NCBI RefSeq assembly: GCF_015687175.1
Contig: NZ_JADPQG010000006.1
Location: 186,001-250,000, forward strand
DNA: 64,000 bases
Direction: 5' to 3'
DNA from: Reinekea sp. G2M2-21
Lineage (GTDB): Bacteria > Pseudomonadota > Gammaproteobacteria > Pseudomonadales > Natronospirillaceae
The translations under genes were made by a program, and so were the position numbers. The notes beneath the pieces are model-generated. The model saw nothing but the letters and a program-made list of their open reading frames with translations. It did no database searches and was not told the DNA's origin. This document shows, in pieces, positions 44,571-53,204 of the stretch (positions are counted from its first letter, which is position 1; every line of letters starts with the position of its first letter).

Positions 44571-46109
44571 CTATGAAGTTGCCAATTGTTTTGTCACCAA
44601 CTCTAAAGTTCTTTCAGGGAAGTTATCTTTCTTTCTGAAGTAATAGTCAAAAATAGTCGCTTGATCAACGACTTGCTGCTCTGAATTACTCCGGTCATTA
44701 TTCCAGTGACAGCCTTCACTTTTTTCATACAAAAAGTCCAATGCGACTAAATACTCGTGGACTGGCTGATCTGGCGGACCCTCTATACCTACAGCAACAA
44801 ATACAGGAACTTGTCGTGTTCTCTGAAACTCCAAGTACCTTTCTGCTTGCCATGTGTCGCCCCATTCAATTCTTAAAGGCTTTTTTCGAGCGTAAAAATT
44901 ACTGCGATATTTACATTCAACGGCAAAAGTCAGCTCTTGATTGTACTGAATAATAAAATCAGGATCGCCATTAGACTTTACAACAATACCGTTTTCAAAC
45001 CCCTTGTCTGATGTCCAGCTAAGTACTTCAAATTTGAGGTCTTCTAACAGACTCTTTGCGAAGTGAATCTCGTACAGCCGCCCCTTAAGTAGGTTTTCAT
45101 ATTTTTTGCTATCATAATCAATGTCAAATACTAAGCCTTCGGACTTGATCTGTTGATATTGTTGATTGAGCAACTCAAATTGATTTTTAAGTCGTTCATA
45201 GGCCTCTTGCATTCGACCTATTTCCACATGATGTTCTTGCTGAAATCGCCTCTCAATTTCGTTGGCTTCCTGTTCGAATTGATCGCGCAGCTTTCTTTCT
45301 TGCTGTTCAAATGCCAACTTAAGCTGTTGAACGTCTTCCGTTTTGTTCTTAATAAGCTCTATGTTTTGGCGCGTTAACCGGTGATTTGTTTTTTCTAAGT
45401 TGATTTTCTCCGCTTTTATTTTTTCAAAATCTTCCGCGACTCTGTTCCGTTCTTTTTTTAATTTTCTATTTTCTTCTTCAATGGCGTAATTACCGCCCTT
45501 TTCGGTATCCGATACCATTTCCAGCCGACTTAATTCATCATCTGGTACCGCGTTCGCTGTTGATGCATAAACTGGTTTTGCCATGAAGCTCCAAAACCCT
45601 GAACGCCTTTTCCTGGTTGCCATTGATGTTGGCTGACTGGACATTCTGGTTTCAGGGACAGGTCGGCTTTGTTTAGGTTGATCAACACCACGACCTCTCA
45701 CTGGAACTGCCGACATAACGAAAAATAGAACGCCAATGGCAATACCAGCATAAGCAAATGTGCTTATTTGCAGAAGTGAATAGTAGTATTTTTCATACTG
45801 CCAGCCCTTTTCAACAGGCACTCTGACCTGAAACCGTTCCGTACCTTCCAGAAAATACGTATAGACTTTCTGGCTACCTTGAAAAGCATAAATTTTGGAT
45901 GTACCTGCTTTCCATGACCCAATAGGCCCCACACCTGCTTCCGTGTAATAGTTGACCTTGGGTTGATCATGGCGGATTACGATATCTCCAAGGGGTATAT
46001 ACGACCTGTGTTCGCGCGTGTAACCATTCTCGACCAGATATACGCCAACAATAAGCGACAGGGCGCATATCAACACGAGACATGATATTAAGAAAATAGC
46101 CTTTTTCAT
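44571..46109 (-). CDS. Membrane-anchored coiled-coil PD-(D/E)XK nuclease
   Basis: A 512-residue protein of unusual build. TM1 is at 4-24, an extracytoplasmic segment of about 85 residues follows, TM2 is at about 115-135, then a basic/Pro-rich linker, a long charged coiled coil (about 207-325) and a C-terminal nuclease domain (about 340-480). The nuclease core has Glu347, GDPD (Asp384), the catalytic VECKY (Glu398, Lys400) and a downstream Gln421, the full Mrr/restriction-type PD-(D/E)XK set. The nuclease should face the cytoplasm. It lies in a defence island with type I RM, RAYT and DUF3800 relics; an anti-phage role is inferred. I do not recognise this exact architecture as a named system. 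Confidence 0.8.
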   Translation of the reverse strand: MKKAIFLISCLVLICALSLIVGVYLVENGYTREHRSYIPLGDIVIRHDQPKVNYYTEAGVGPIGSWKAGTSKIYAFQGSQKVYTYFLEGTERFQVRVPVEKGWQYEKYYYSLLQISTFAYAGIAIGVLFFVMSAVPVRGRGVDQPKQSRPVPETRMSSQPTSMATRKRRSGFWSFMAKPVYASTANAVPDDELSRLEMVSDTEKGGNYAIEEENRKLKKERNRVAEDFEKIKAEKINLEKTNHRLTRQNIELIKNKTEDVQQLKLAFEQQERKLRDQFEQEANEIERRFQQEHHVEIGRMQEAYERLKNQFELLNQQYQQIKSEGLVFDIDYDSKKYENLLKGRLYEIHFAKSLLEDLKFEVLSWTSDKGFENGIVVKSNGDPDFIIQYNQELTFAVECKYRSNFYARKKPLRIEWGDTWQAERYLEFQRTRQVPVFVAVGIEGPPDQPVHEYLVALDFLYEKSEGCHWNNDRSNSEQQVVDQATIFDYYFRKKDNFPERTLELVTKQLATS

Positions 46110-46317
46110 CGGTATAGTATTCGTCCTTTTTGCAGCCTTTGTATTGGTGAAGCACCAGAACCAGTATAGATAAGAAACACCCTGTTCCCTTGCTCAATAG
46201 CTTCAATTCATCTTGAAACGTTGACAGACCAATGCGCATGAACGATTCTTCTCTCACTGGACTTCAGATTCTCGGTCGGCGAGGGGCATCGGTGGATACT
46301 TCGGGGCTTTTTGTTTT

Positions 46318-46584
46318 CTAAGGGAAGCACATAAGCCCTCTTCCTCTGTAGTTCTTACCACCGTAAAACTTACCTTCAATTACTTGGAATGCTCGGTTTG
46401 GCTACTCTGATTTGAGTAGGTGCATTCCTACTGGCCTTGCGATTAAACCTACGAACTGCAAATAGTCTTCTTTTCTAAATATGCAAAACGCCAAAACAAA
46501 CATAGGATAATTGGGGTCGATTTTTTTGAGACCATGATCACCACTGTCATCGACATAAACGATGTATTCCGAAAACCCATCCAT
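46318..46584 (-). pseudogene. DUF3800 gene, internally deleted and with a nonsense codon
   Basis: The open part (46402-46584) starts with AAGGAG at its ribosome site and begins EYIVYVDDSGDHGLKK, the N-terminal signature of DUF3800 proteins. After about 40 residues it jumps to the C-terminal family pattern LIARPVGMHLLKSE, then hits TAG at 46402. Reading on in the same frame gives PNRAFQVIEGKFYGG and ends GRGLMCFP-stop, the normal DUF3800 C-terminus. So about 150 middle residues are deleted and one sense codon (probably Gln) became TAG. DUF3800 proteins are RNase H-like and common in defence islands. The start lies 7 bp after the stop of the three-helix membrane gene. Confidence 0.82.
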
Positions 46585-46590
46585 GAAACC

Positions 46591-47373
46591 TTACTCCTTA
46601 AGCCGTTCAATCATTTCTACGGCAAATGGGCTAATGTGACTACACCGATGCTGTTGATATTTAGGTTGCCATGGCATGAATTGTATAATTTCGCCTTTCG
46701 AGGAAACTTCGTAAGAGCCTTCGCAAGCTGAAATGAATGTAGATGCATTAGACTGGAATGACGTCTCTCCCCAAATGTACTCAGGCCGACCAGTTCCCTC
46801 ATCTTTATACTCCAGAAACGTGCAGAGCCCTTCTCTACTAACACATATGCCATCACTCAACTTTTCTTCTGCGGACCAAGTACCAACAAAAAAACCAAGT
46901 GCAACGGAGATTATTGAGAACATAAAACCTCCGAGAATAAGCATAAGCACACTGCATAAACTAATGATAATACCAAAGGCTTTGTCTACTCTAGATTTAC
47001 TGAAAATCATCCATTTCAATACAAACGTGATAAACACAACACTCATTAAAATTGCGAATAGGCCTATTAATATTTCATATTGGAGTTTTTCATATACCTT
47101 GTGCAAATCCAAGTAGACAAATGCAGCATAATATTTCTGCTCTGTCGCAGAAATTGAAATGGGAATAGAATCACCATAAAGTGTATTCAAGAATGATTTA
47201 CGATAGGTAAAACCACTAAAATATAGAACTGCTGAGATGGCACTAACGAACCCAAAAACTATCGAGCTTCCTATTTTAGCCCAACTACTAAGCCTTGCTT
47301 TTAGTTTCGAATCGGGATCTGCTTTTCGTTTCCTTCCACTAAATAATTCATGGTCATCTACTATATCTGTCAC
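46591..47373 (-). CDS. Membrane protein with three or four helices, unknown function
   Basis: A 260-residue protein with a basic N-terminal tail, TM1 at about 33-53, a 45-residue loop, TM2 at about 100-120, a long hydrophobic stretch at 133-163 (one or two helices) and a C-terminal domain of about 95 residues containing three cysteines. No family was recognised. It forms a tight pair with the downstream DUF3800 gene (7 bp apart), suggesting that the two once worked together. The next gene on the left is the membrane nuclease. A defence role is inference from position. Confidence 0.72.
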   Translation of the reverse strand: MTDIVDDHELFSGRKRKADPDSKLKARLSSWAKIGSSIVFGFVSAISAVLYFSGFTYRKSFLNTLYGDSIPISISATEQKYYAAFVYLDLHKVYEKLQYEILIGLFAILMSVVFITFVLKWMIFSKSRVDKAFGIIISLCSVLMLILGGFMFSIISVALGFFVGTWSAEEKLSDGICVSREGLCTFLEYKDEGTGRPEYIWGETSFQSNASTFISACEGSYEVSSKGEIIQFMPWQPKYQQHRCSHISPFAVEMIERLKE

Positions 47374-47415
47374 TTCAATTCTCCTTTAACAAAATCTAAA
47401 TATCCCAGTTAAGTT

Positions 47416-47880
47416 TCAGGCCACCAGCAACCATACCGAATTCCAATAGGTGTAATAACGCACATTTTTGACAATGTTCGCCCGTACCGGGTTTGCGATA
47501 ATATACCGAGCCGTTTCTAACAATGACTCTTGCGTACGTAAACCATGATCATAAAACCCCTTTTGCCATACTGAAGATTTAATTTCCTGACCACGATTTA
47601 ACTCAAGCGCTAACTTCGATTTAATTCGACCAATTAATTGGCTAAGTGTCTTAGCACCCGTTAATTCAAATAACACATGAACATAGTCAGGCATAACAAC
47701 CCATGCCAGTAGCGACCAAAAGTTGGTTAACTCTGTCGATTCCAAATACCTTGATATAAAACGGCGTTGTTCGTGAGTTAAATCTTTTCGATTCTTTTCG
47801 AGCCGGAAAGTGACGTGGTAAAAATAAACCTGATCACTGTACCCACCTTTCCTTAGATTTTCCTGTATTCCTTTATGCAC
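47416..47880 (-). mobile_element. RAYT: REP-associated tyrosine transposase (IS200/IS605-like)
   Basis: A 154-residue Y1-type HUH transposase relative. Features are the N-terminal YHVTFRLE strand, the metal motif region MPDYVHVLFEL (63-73), a basic helix, and the catalytic-Tyr region ARYIIANPVRA with Tyr126. In most RAYTs the motif is H-x-H (MPDHVHLL); here the first His is Tyr66, which may reduce or alter activity. It stands alone with no insertion-sequence ends and lies 30 bp from two tandem REP-type elements, the expected arrangement for a domesticated RAYT that spreads REPs. Confidence 0.88.
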
Positions 47881-47909
47881 TGTGTTTCCTTATTTTATTA
47901 CAGCATTCC

Positions 47910-48014
47910 GTAGGAGCCTTCGGCGCGAGGTACGAGCAGAGAGGCGATTTCCTGTGTTGAAATCCGTTCCGGATTATCGCGTCTTCACTCATTATTCGCT
48001 GCGAGCGCTCCTAC
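47910..48014. repeat. 105-bp REP/BIME-type element, copy A
   Basis: It begins GTAGGAGC and ends GCTCCTAC (inverted ends) and is internally palindromic in part (GTTCCGGAT near the centre). It matches copy B at about 103 of 105 positions and sits 30 bp upstream of the RAYT gene start. Confidence 0.85.
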
Positions 48015-48035
48015 AAATAATTTTTTAACCGCTCC

Positions 48036-48140
48036 GTAGGAGCCTTCAGCGCGAGGTACGAGCAGAGAGGCGATTTCCTGTGTTGAAATCCGTTCCGGAT
48101 TATCGCGTCTTCACTCATTCTTCGCTGCGAGCGCTCCTAC
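48036..48140. repeat. 105-bp REP/BIME-type element, copy B
   Basis: The second unit of the tandem pair, in direct orientation after a 21-bp spacer. Differences from copy A are a G/A near 48048 and an A/C near 48120. It ends 7 bp before the DUF6933-like stop codon. Confidence 0.85.
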
Positions 48141-48146
48141 GGTGAT

Positions 48147-48791
48147 CTAAATATTTTTATTGCGTTTTATATGGATTACATTGTCTGGTACTAGGTTACT
48201 AGGTGGCAGCGTCGATTCGCCTAATTTAGCCAGCATTGCTTCTTTCGGGAAAACCCACTCCTTTTGGCTTTTAATGTTACAAGGCCGCTCTGCCAGCCAC
48301 GCGCCCAATTTATAAGTACTGACCTCTTCAATCTTGAGTTGATCAATATAGATAATGTGGTCGATGTCTCCGGCCATGCGATTCATCGTGCCTTGCACGG
48401 AGCGGTCACAGGTGGTGTCGAATGTCAGGGTTGCGAGATATTTGGCGGCGGTGTCGAGCTGTTGTTGGTTCGCGTCTAGCTTGAGCAAGGTGTTCATGAG
48501 CCCATCTTCAAAGTGCCAAGCCAGCTCAGCGAAATCGGGTTTTAACAATCCTTTTACAAACACGGGAAAGCGCGTTTCATTATGAACGAACAACACGCAA
48601 TTACGGCGTTGAAGTGTTAGCAGATTGGCGTGCCAGTTGTTCAACGGATTGTGGTGGCTTATATCCGTTGGCGATAACCCCGCGGAGTCGCCAGCCGCTT
48701 TCGCTTGTTTGGCTTTCAACAAGCCGTTTTCATTAAGCGGTAATTTTGCCGCCAACTTTTTCGTGGCATGAATGTTGATAAAGCCAGTCAT
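48147..48791 (-). CDS. DUF6933-like protein, last gene of the RM operon
   Basis: A 214-residue soluble protein. The N-terminal half resembles DUF6933 ('INIHATKKLAAKL', 'WHANLLTLQRRNCVLFVHNETRF', quoted in part), a small family of unknown function. The assignment is from memory and moderate. The gene is on the same strand as hsdS, 68 bp downstream with a 52-bp REP in the gap. Such genes recur near restriction systems, but a direct role in restriction is not established. Confidence 0.65.
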   Translation of the reverse strand: MTGFINIHATKKLAAKLPLNENGLLKAKQAKAAGDSAGLSPTDISHHNPLNNWHANLLTLQRRNCVLFVHNETRFPVFVKGLLKPDFAELAWHFEDGLMNTLLKLDANQQQLDTAAKYLATLTFDTTCDRSVQGTMNRMAGDIDHIIYIDQLKIEEVSTYKLGAWLAERPCNIKSQKEWVFPKEAMLAKLGESTLPPSNLVPDNVIHIKRNKNI

Positions 48792-48810
48792 GTCGTTACC
48801 TTATTCGATT

Positions 48811-48862
48811 GTAGGTTGGTCTTTAGGCCAACTCGTAAATGTCGGGCTAAAGCCCGACCTAC
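48811..48862. repeat. 52-bp REP element whose end supplies the hsdS stop
   Basis: From GTAGGTTGG to CGACCTAC, containing the perfect hairpin GTCGGGCT-AA-AGCCCGAC and a weaker one (GTTGG..CCAAC). It is 52 bp, the same length as the copy inside hsdM, and the two differ at only a few loop positions. The final CTAC overlaps the hsdS stop codon (48859-48861). Confidence 0.88.
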
Positions 48863-50364
48863 GTTGATGTTGCCTTTTTCGTTTTCGCTTTCTTCGCCGG
48901 TTTTAGTTTTTCGCGCTCCAATTTAATTTTTTGCAACAACGCCTCGGCGGAATTTTCACCGGAGATTAAATCCGGGTTTTGTTCGCGCCAATCCGCCGTG
49001 AGTTCACCGCGGAAAGCTTTGGCTAAAATCGATTGCGTTAGGTTATTCACCCGTTGTTGCGCGTTACTGACTTGCTTTTCGATTTGATCGGCGAAGGCAA
49101 AGAGTTTTTCGACACGGTTAACGATTTCGGTTTGTTCTTCGAGGGGGGGTACACGTATAGGGTACTTTTTGAGTGACTTGCCTGTTAAATGTTTAATAGT
49201 CGTACCAGTAAAGAGTTGCTGCAATCTCAAGGTATTTGAATCGTTTTTCAAATTATAAACTAGCCATTCAGGGAACAACCGATCGGATACTCTAGCTCTA
49301 TGAAGAGCTTTTTGAAAAACTACTGGCTTCTCTAATGTACAACGCCAAATTGCGCACCTTCCGGGTTCACCTCCTTCACAAATAAATACATCACCATCAC
49401 GAACTCCCAACTCTACTTGTTCTTCTTTGCTAATTAATATCTCTTGTAAGTTATCTAAATCGAAGCTATCCCAACGAACATTGATATTTCCTAAGTAGGC
49501 AGTAGGCAAACCGGTGTTCTTTGCTTTATCTAGCATTTTTCCAAGCCTACTAACTACTAAATTTTCGTATGTGTCGACAGTCCAATTGGTAGGCACATCA
49601 GCCCATCCCCAATCGTGCATTAACGGGTGAGGTTGATTGGAACCTCCCCGACACTCCTCCGTCAACTTCCCACTCACGGCAGCGCTGAGTACGGATTGGC
49701 GGAAGCGTTTGATGACGCTTGGGATGGCGTCGAGGCGGGTTTTGATGTTATCGACTTGTGCGAGTAGGGTATCGAGTTTTTCGGCGATGACTTTTTGTTC
49801 AGCTAGGGGTGGGAGCGGAAGAACAAACCTTTTTAATAGCTTTAATTCAATACTATCAACCGTAGTCCCTTCTTTGGTACAGTCGTGAAGAATCTCTGAT
49901 TGTTTCGATCTAAGTAAATTCAGTAAAAACTCAGAACTCATATATTTAATAGGCTCAATCACCTTTAAATCTTGATTTACTGCTGTCGCAACATTCGTGA
50001 GGCTAACTGGAAATGAGTGTTTTAATATTCCACTTCGTACCACAAATAAAATACTTCCTTTCGGATAGATTTTTGCACCGCCAGTCAACGCAGCCTGAAA
50101 ACTTATTTTGTCCTTAGTATCTTTTAAGTATTTTGATTTCATATCTTTTGGAGATGCCCAGAAAATATCTGGGGAATTCCAAAATTCCGCCTTGGATTTA
50201 GATGGGGTTTTTCCACCATTTAAATCGCTGATATTATCAAGCGTAAAAAACAACCATTCGGCAGGAGATTTATTTCCCTCACTCGCAGCTCGCAGCTCGT
50301 CGCTCGAAGCACCTTCGTTTCCGCTTGCAGCTTTCAACTTGCCCCTTGCTTCTAGCTCACTCAT
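48859..50364 (-). CDS. hsdS: Type I restriction-modification specificity subunit HsdS
   Basis: About 501 residues from the ATG at 50364, which overlaps the hsdM end and has GGAG upstream. Two target-recognition domains (about 35-190 and 255-430) are each followed by a conserved helix ('PLPPLAEQKVIAEKLDTLL' and 'RVPPLEEQTEIVNRVEKLF'), the usual HsdS layout that reads a bipartite DNA site. The second spacer helix leads to a C-terminal 'FRGELTADWREQNPD'. It guides HsdM and HsdR. The stop codon is provided by a REP element, so the natural C-terminus may have been changed. Confidence 0.95.
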   Translation of the reverse strand: MSELEARGKLKAASGNEGASSDELRAASEGNKSPAEWLFFTLDNISDLNGGKTPSKSKAEFWNSPDIFWASPKDMKSKYLKDTKDKISFQAALTGGAKIYPKGSILFVVRSGILKHSFPVSLTNVATAVNQDLKVIEPIKYMSSEFLLNLLRSKQSEILHDCTKEGTTVDSIELKLLKRFVLPLPPLAEQKVIAEKLDTLLAQVDNIKTRLDAIPSVIKRFRQSVLSAAVSGKLTEECRGGSNQPHPLMHDWGWADVPTNWTVDTYENLVVSRLGKMLDKAKNTGLPTAYLGNINVRWDSFDLDNLQEILISKEEQVELGVRDGDVFICEGGEPGRCAIWRCTLEKPVVFQKALHRARVSDRLFPEWLVYNLKNDSNTLRLQQLFTGTTIKHLTGKSLKKYPIRVPPLEEQTEIVNRVEKLFAFADQIEKQVSNAQQRVNNLTQSILAKAFRGELTADWREQNPDLISGENSAEALLQKIKLEREKLKPAKKAKTKKATST

Positions 50365-52063
50365 CCCCACTCTCCATTTCGCTCAGGCTGTCCATCCCCA
50401 ACACATCCGCCAACAATTTCTTCTGCACATCGGCTTCCGCCCCTGCGCCGAGTTCGCGCATGAGGTTATCCAGTTCACGCAGGGCTTCGGTGAGTTCGGC
50501 CATGGCTTCACCGGCGAGAATGTCGGGCTCGGGTAGGTTGGCGGCGTCTGTGCTGTCTTTGTCTTTTAGCCAGCTGATGTCGAGTGAGTCGGCTTTGGTT
50601 TCATTTATATATTGGCGGGTGAATACGCGCCAGCGGGAGGTTTCCGGTGTTTGGTTTTCGGGTGTGGTTTCTTGTTCGGTGAACGACCAGTCGCCTTCGG
50701 TTCGGTTAATGAGTGAGTCCTGTAGGTTGGTCTTTAGGCCAACTTGGTTTTGTCGGGCTGAAGCCCGACCTACTTTGCTGCCACCTACATAGTGGTTCTC
50801 GAAAGGTTGTAAATGTTTTTCGGTGAACGGGGTGCGTTTGCCGAAGCTGGGCATGTTGGTGCGTAGGTCGTATACCCAGACGTTTTCGGTGCAGCCGGTT
50901 TCTTGTTTGGGGTTTTCGCTCGTGCCTTTGGTGAAGAACAGTACGTTGGTTTTCACACCAGCGGCGTAGAAGATGCCGGTCGGTAGCCGCAATATGGTGT
51001 GCAGGTTGCATTTATCCATCAGGTCGCGGCGGATGTCGGTGCCTTTGCCGGCTTCAAACAAGACGTTGTCGGGTAATACCACGGCGGCGCGGCCACCGGG
51101 TTTTAGGTTGCGGTATATGTGCTGCAAGAAGGCGAGCTGTTTGTTGCTGGTGTCGAAGGTTAGGTCATCACGGGTAATACTCGCTTCGCCGCCTTTGCTG
51201 GTGCCAAAGGGTGGGTTGGCTAATATGACGTCGGCTTTGCTTAAATTTTTGCCGACATCGCCAAGGGCGTTGCCTAAATGCACCACGCCTTGGTCGTCGC
51301 CTTCCATGCCGTGTAATAGGCAGTTCATGAGTGCAAGGCGGCGGGTGTTGGGCACCAGTTCTACGCCGATAAAGGCTTTGTTTTTTTGAAAAGCTTTTTC
51401 GTTGGCTTTGAGTGCGTAGTAGTCGTCGGTTTGTTCTTTCAGGTAGGTGTCGGCGGCAATCAAAAAGCCTGCGGTACCGGCGGCTGGGTCTTGGATCACT
51501 TCGCCCGGTTGCGGGTTAATAACCCGTACCATGCTGTTAATGAGTGCGCGCGGGGTAAAGTATTGGCCAGCGCCAGATTTTGTTTCGTTGGCGTTTTTTT
51601 CCAGTAGGCCTTCGTATAAATCGCCGAGGCCGTCTTTGGTGGCGCTGAACCAGTCAATTTGGTCGAGCGATTTTATAATTTGCTCTAGGTGCTTAGGTTC
51701 ACGCAAGCGGGTTTGGGCGTCTTGGTAAATGGCGCTGATGAGTTTGTCGCTATGCACGGTTTGTTCAATGGTGTTGCTTGGGTCTTTTGGGTCGGCGACC
51801 CGTTGTTTGCCGGTTGAAAGCGCAAGTAGGATGCGTTTGTAGTCATCTAATAAGTTAATGCCGCTTTTGCTGTTGAGGTCTTGCCATTGGCAGCCTTCGG
51901 GCAGTGGGTGTTTTTCAAACAAACCCGCTTCGTTGTTTTCGTGCACCATTTTTATAAACAGCAGTAAGACCAGTTCGGTGACGTAGTCGCTGTAGTTGAT
52001 GCCGTCGTCGCGCAGTACGTCGCAGAGGTTCCAGAGTTTTTGTACGATGTCGTTGGTGGTCAT
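50357..52063 (-). CDS. hsdM: Type I restriction-modification methyltransferase HsdM, with in-frame REP
   Basis: A 568-residue N6-adenine methyltransferase. An N-terminal helical domain (about 1-150) precedes the catalytic fold with the AdoMet motif DPAAGTAGF and the active-site NPPF in VILANPPFGTS. Near residues 430-450 a 52-bp REP (50722-50773) is translated in frame, giving VGRASARQNQVGLKTNLQ in a variable surface region between the conserved 'KHLQPFE' and 'RWRVFTR' blocks. The frame is preserved, so the protein may still work. It follows fic by 12 bp and overlaps hsdS by 8 bp. Confidence 0.95.
   Translation of the reverse strand: MTTNDIVQKLWNLCDVLRDDGINYSDYVTELVLLLFIKMVHENNEAGLFEKHPLPEGCQWQDLNSKSGINLLDDYKRILLALSTGKQRVADPKDPSNTIEQTVHSDKLISAIYQDAQTRLREPKHLEQIIKSLDQIDWFSATKDGLGDLYEGLLEKNANETKSGAGQYFTPRALINSMVRVINPQPGEVIQDPAAGTAGFLIAADTYLKEQTDDYYALKANEKAFQKNKAFIGVELVPNTRRLALMNCLLHGMEGDDQGVVHLGNALGDVGKNLSKADVILANPPFGTSKGGEASITRDDLTFDTSNKQLAFLQHIYRNLKPGGRAAVVLPDNVLFEAGKGTDIRRDLMDKCNLHTILRLPTGIFYAAGVKTNVLFFTKGTSENPKQETGCTENVWVYDLRTNMPSFGKRTPFTEKHLQPFENHYVGGSKVGRASARQNQVGLKTNLQDSLINRTEGDWSFTEQETTPENQTPETSRWRVFTRQYINETKADSLDISWLKDKDSTDAANLPEPDILAGEAMAELTEALRELDNLMRELGAGAEADVQKKLLADVLGMDSLSEMESGDE
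50722..50773. repeat. 52-bp REP element inside hsdM
   Basis: GTAGGTTGG...CCGACCTAC with the perfect GTCGGGCT/AGCCCGAC stem, nearly identical to the element at 48811-48862. It lies within the hsdM reading frame, antisense to the gene, and is read through without a stop. Confidence 0.9.
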
Positions 52064-52075
52064 AAAATATCTCGA

Positions 52076-53155
52076 TTAATACGATTGATCAGATAACAAC
52101 GCGAATAACGGGTCATTAATGTAAAAATTACTGCGGCCGATTTTTTCTTTTCGTATCAGGCCGAGTTCGCAAAGCTGCTCTAAGTATTTGGTGGCTGTTA
52201 ACCGGCTTACGCTTAAATCTTGCATGACAAATTCAATTTTGGTGTAGGGGTGACTGAACAAGTTATTGAGTAATTCATGGCTATAGACTTTCGGCAACCC
52301 TCCCCTTAATTCTTTTTTATAGCGTTTCATGAGGGTGCTGATGTCGGCCACCAGTTGGATGGTTTTTTGTGAGGTTTGAATGACCCCTTTTAACATAAAT
52401 AGTATCCACGCTTCCCAATCGCCTTGTTCTCTAACGGCTTGCAGCTCTCGATAGTAGTCGCCTTTGTTTTGAATAACGTAACGGCTTAAATAAAGCACGG
52501 GAATATCGAGCAATTCTTTGGCAACCAGATACAGAATATTGATTATTCTTCCGGTTCGTCCGTTGCCGTCATAAAACGGGTGAATGCTTTCAAATTGGTG
52601 ATGGATGATGGCCATTTTCACTAATGGGTCGGCGGCGCACATTGCGTCGTCGTTAATGTATTGCGCTAAGTTTTCCATGAGGCTTTCAACCTCAACGGCA
52701 TCTTGAGGTGGGGAATACACTGTTTCGCCCGTGGCAGCGTTTTTGAGTTCGGTGCCGGGCAGTTTTCTTAACCCTGCTCGGTTCTTTTCGATGAGTTCCT
52801 GCACTTCCAGAATGTCCGCCAAGCGAATGAGCTTTTGTGCTTTGACTCGTTGATAGCCGGTTCGCAGTGCAATGGCGTAATCCTGAACTTCCTTTGCGGC
52901 ACTGTTTTTGTAGCCATCTTCAGAAATGCTTGCTCGGTAGAGATCATCCTGCGAGGTAATGATGTTCTCAACTTCTGAGCTGTCTTTTGCCTCTTGAAGC
53001 GTCAGTGTGTTTAACAAGATGCCTTCATTGGGAATGGTACGTACCAGGCCTTTCAGCTCTGCCAGGTATCTATGAGCTTCGGCACAGGTTTTTAATACGG
53101 TTCTTGTTTCCCACTGTTCGATATCGGGTAGAGGTAGGTTGTTTACATGAGCCAC
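52076..53155 (-). CDS. Fic-domain protein (AMPylator type) in the RM operon
   Basis: A 359-residue Fic protein starting at GTG (AAAGGA eight to nine bases upstream). The active site HPFYDGNGRTGR (192-203) matches HxFx(D/E)GNGRxxR exactly, so transfer of AMP to a protein hydroxyl is likely. The N-terminal helix has the inhibitory motif S59-x3-E63-N64 of class II Fic proteins, which blocks ATP until relieved. A C-terminal winged-helix domain (about 290-350) could bind DNA and autoregulate. It sits between hsdR and hsdM; embedded Fic genes in type I operons are known but their role is unclear. Confidence 0.92.
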   Translation of the reverse strand: MAHVNNLPLPDIEQWETRTVLKTCAEAHRYLAELKGLVRTIPNEGILLNTLTLQEAKDSSEVENIITSQDDLYRASISEDGYKNSAAKEVQDYAIALRTGYQRVKAQKLIRLADILEVQELIEKNRAGLRKLPGTELKNAATGETVYSPPQDAVEVESLMENLAQYINDDAMCAADPLVKMAIIHHQFESIHPFYDGNGRTGRIINILYLVAKELLDIPVLYLSRYVIQNKGDYYRELQAVREQGDWEAWILFMLKGVIQTSQKTIQLVADISTLMKRYKKELRGGLPKVYSHELLNNLFSHPYTKIEFVMQDLSVSRLTATKYLEQLCELGLIRKEKIGRSNFYINDPLFALLSDQSY

Positions 53156-53204
53156 TAGTGCTGTCCTTTACGTGGAATGAGGCATAGATACATATAATAA
53201 TTGC

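Noticed and set aside
47910-48140. Possible CRISPR array
   Set aside because: Only two 105-bp units with palindromic ends and a 21-bp spacer beside a RAYT; this is a REP/BIME arrangement.
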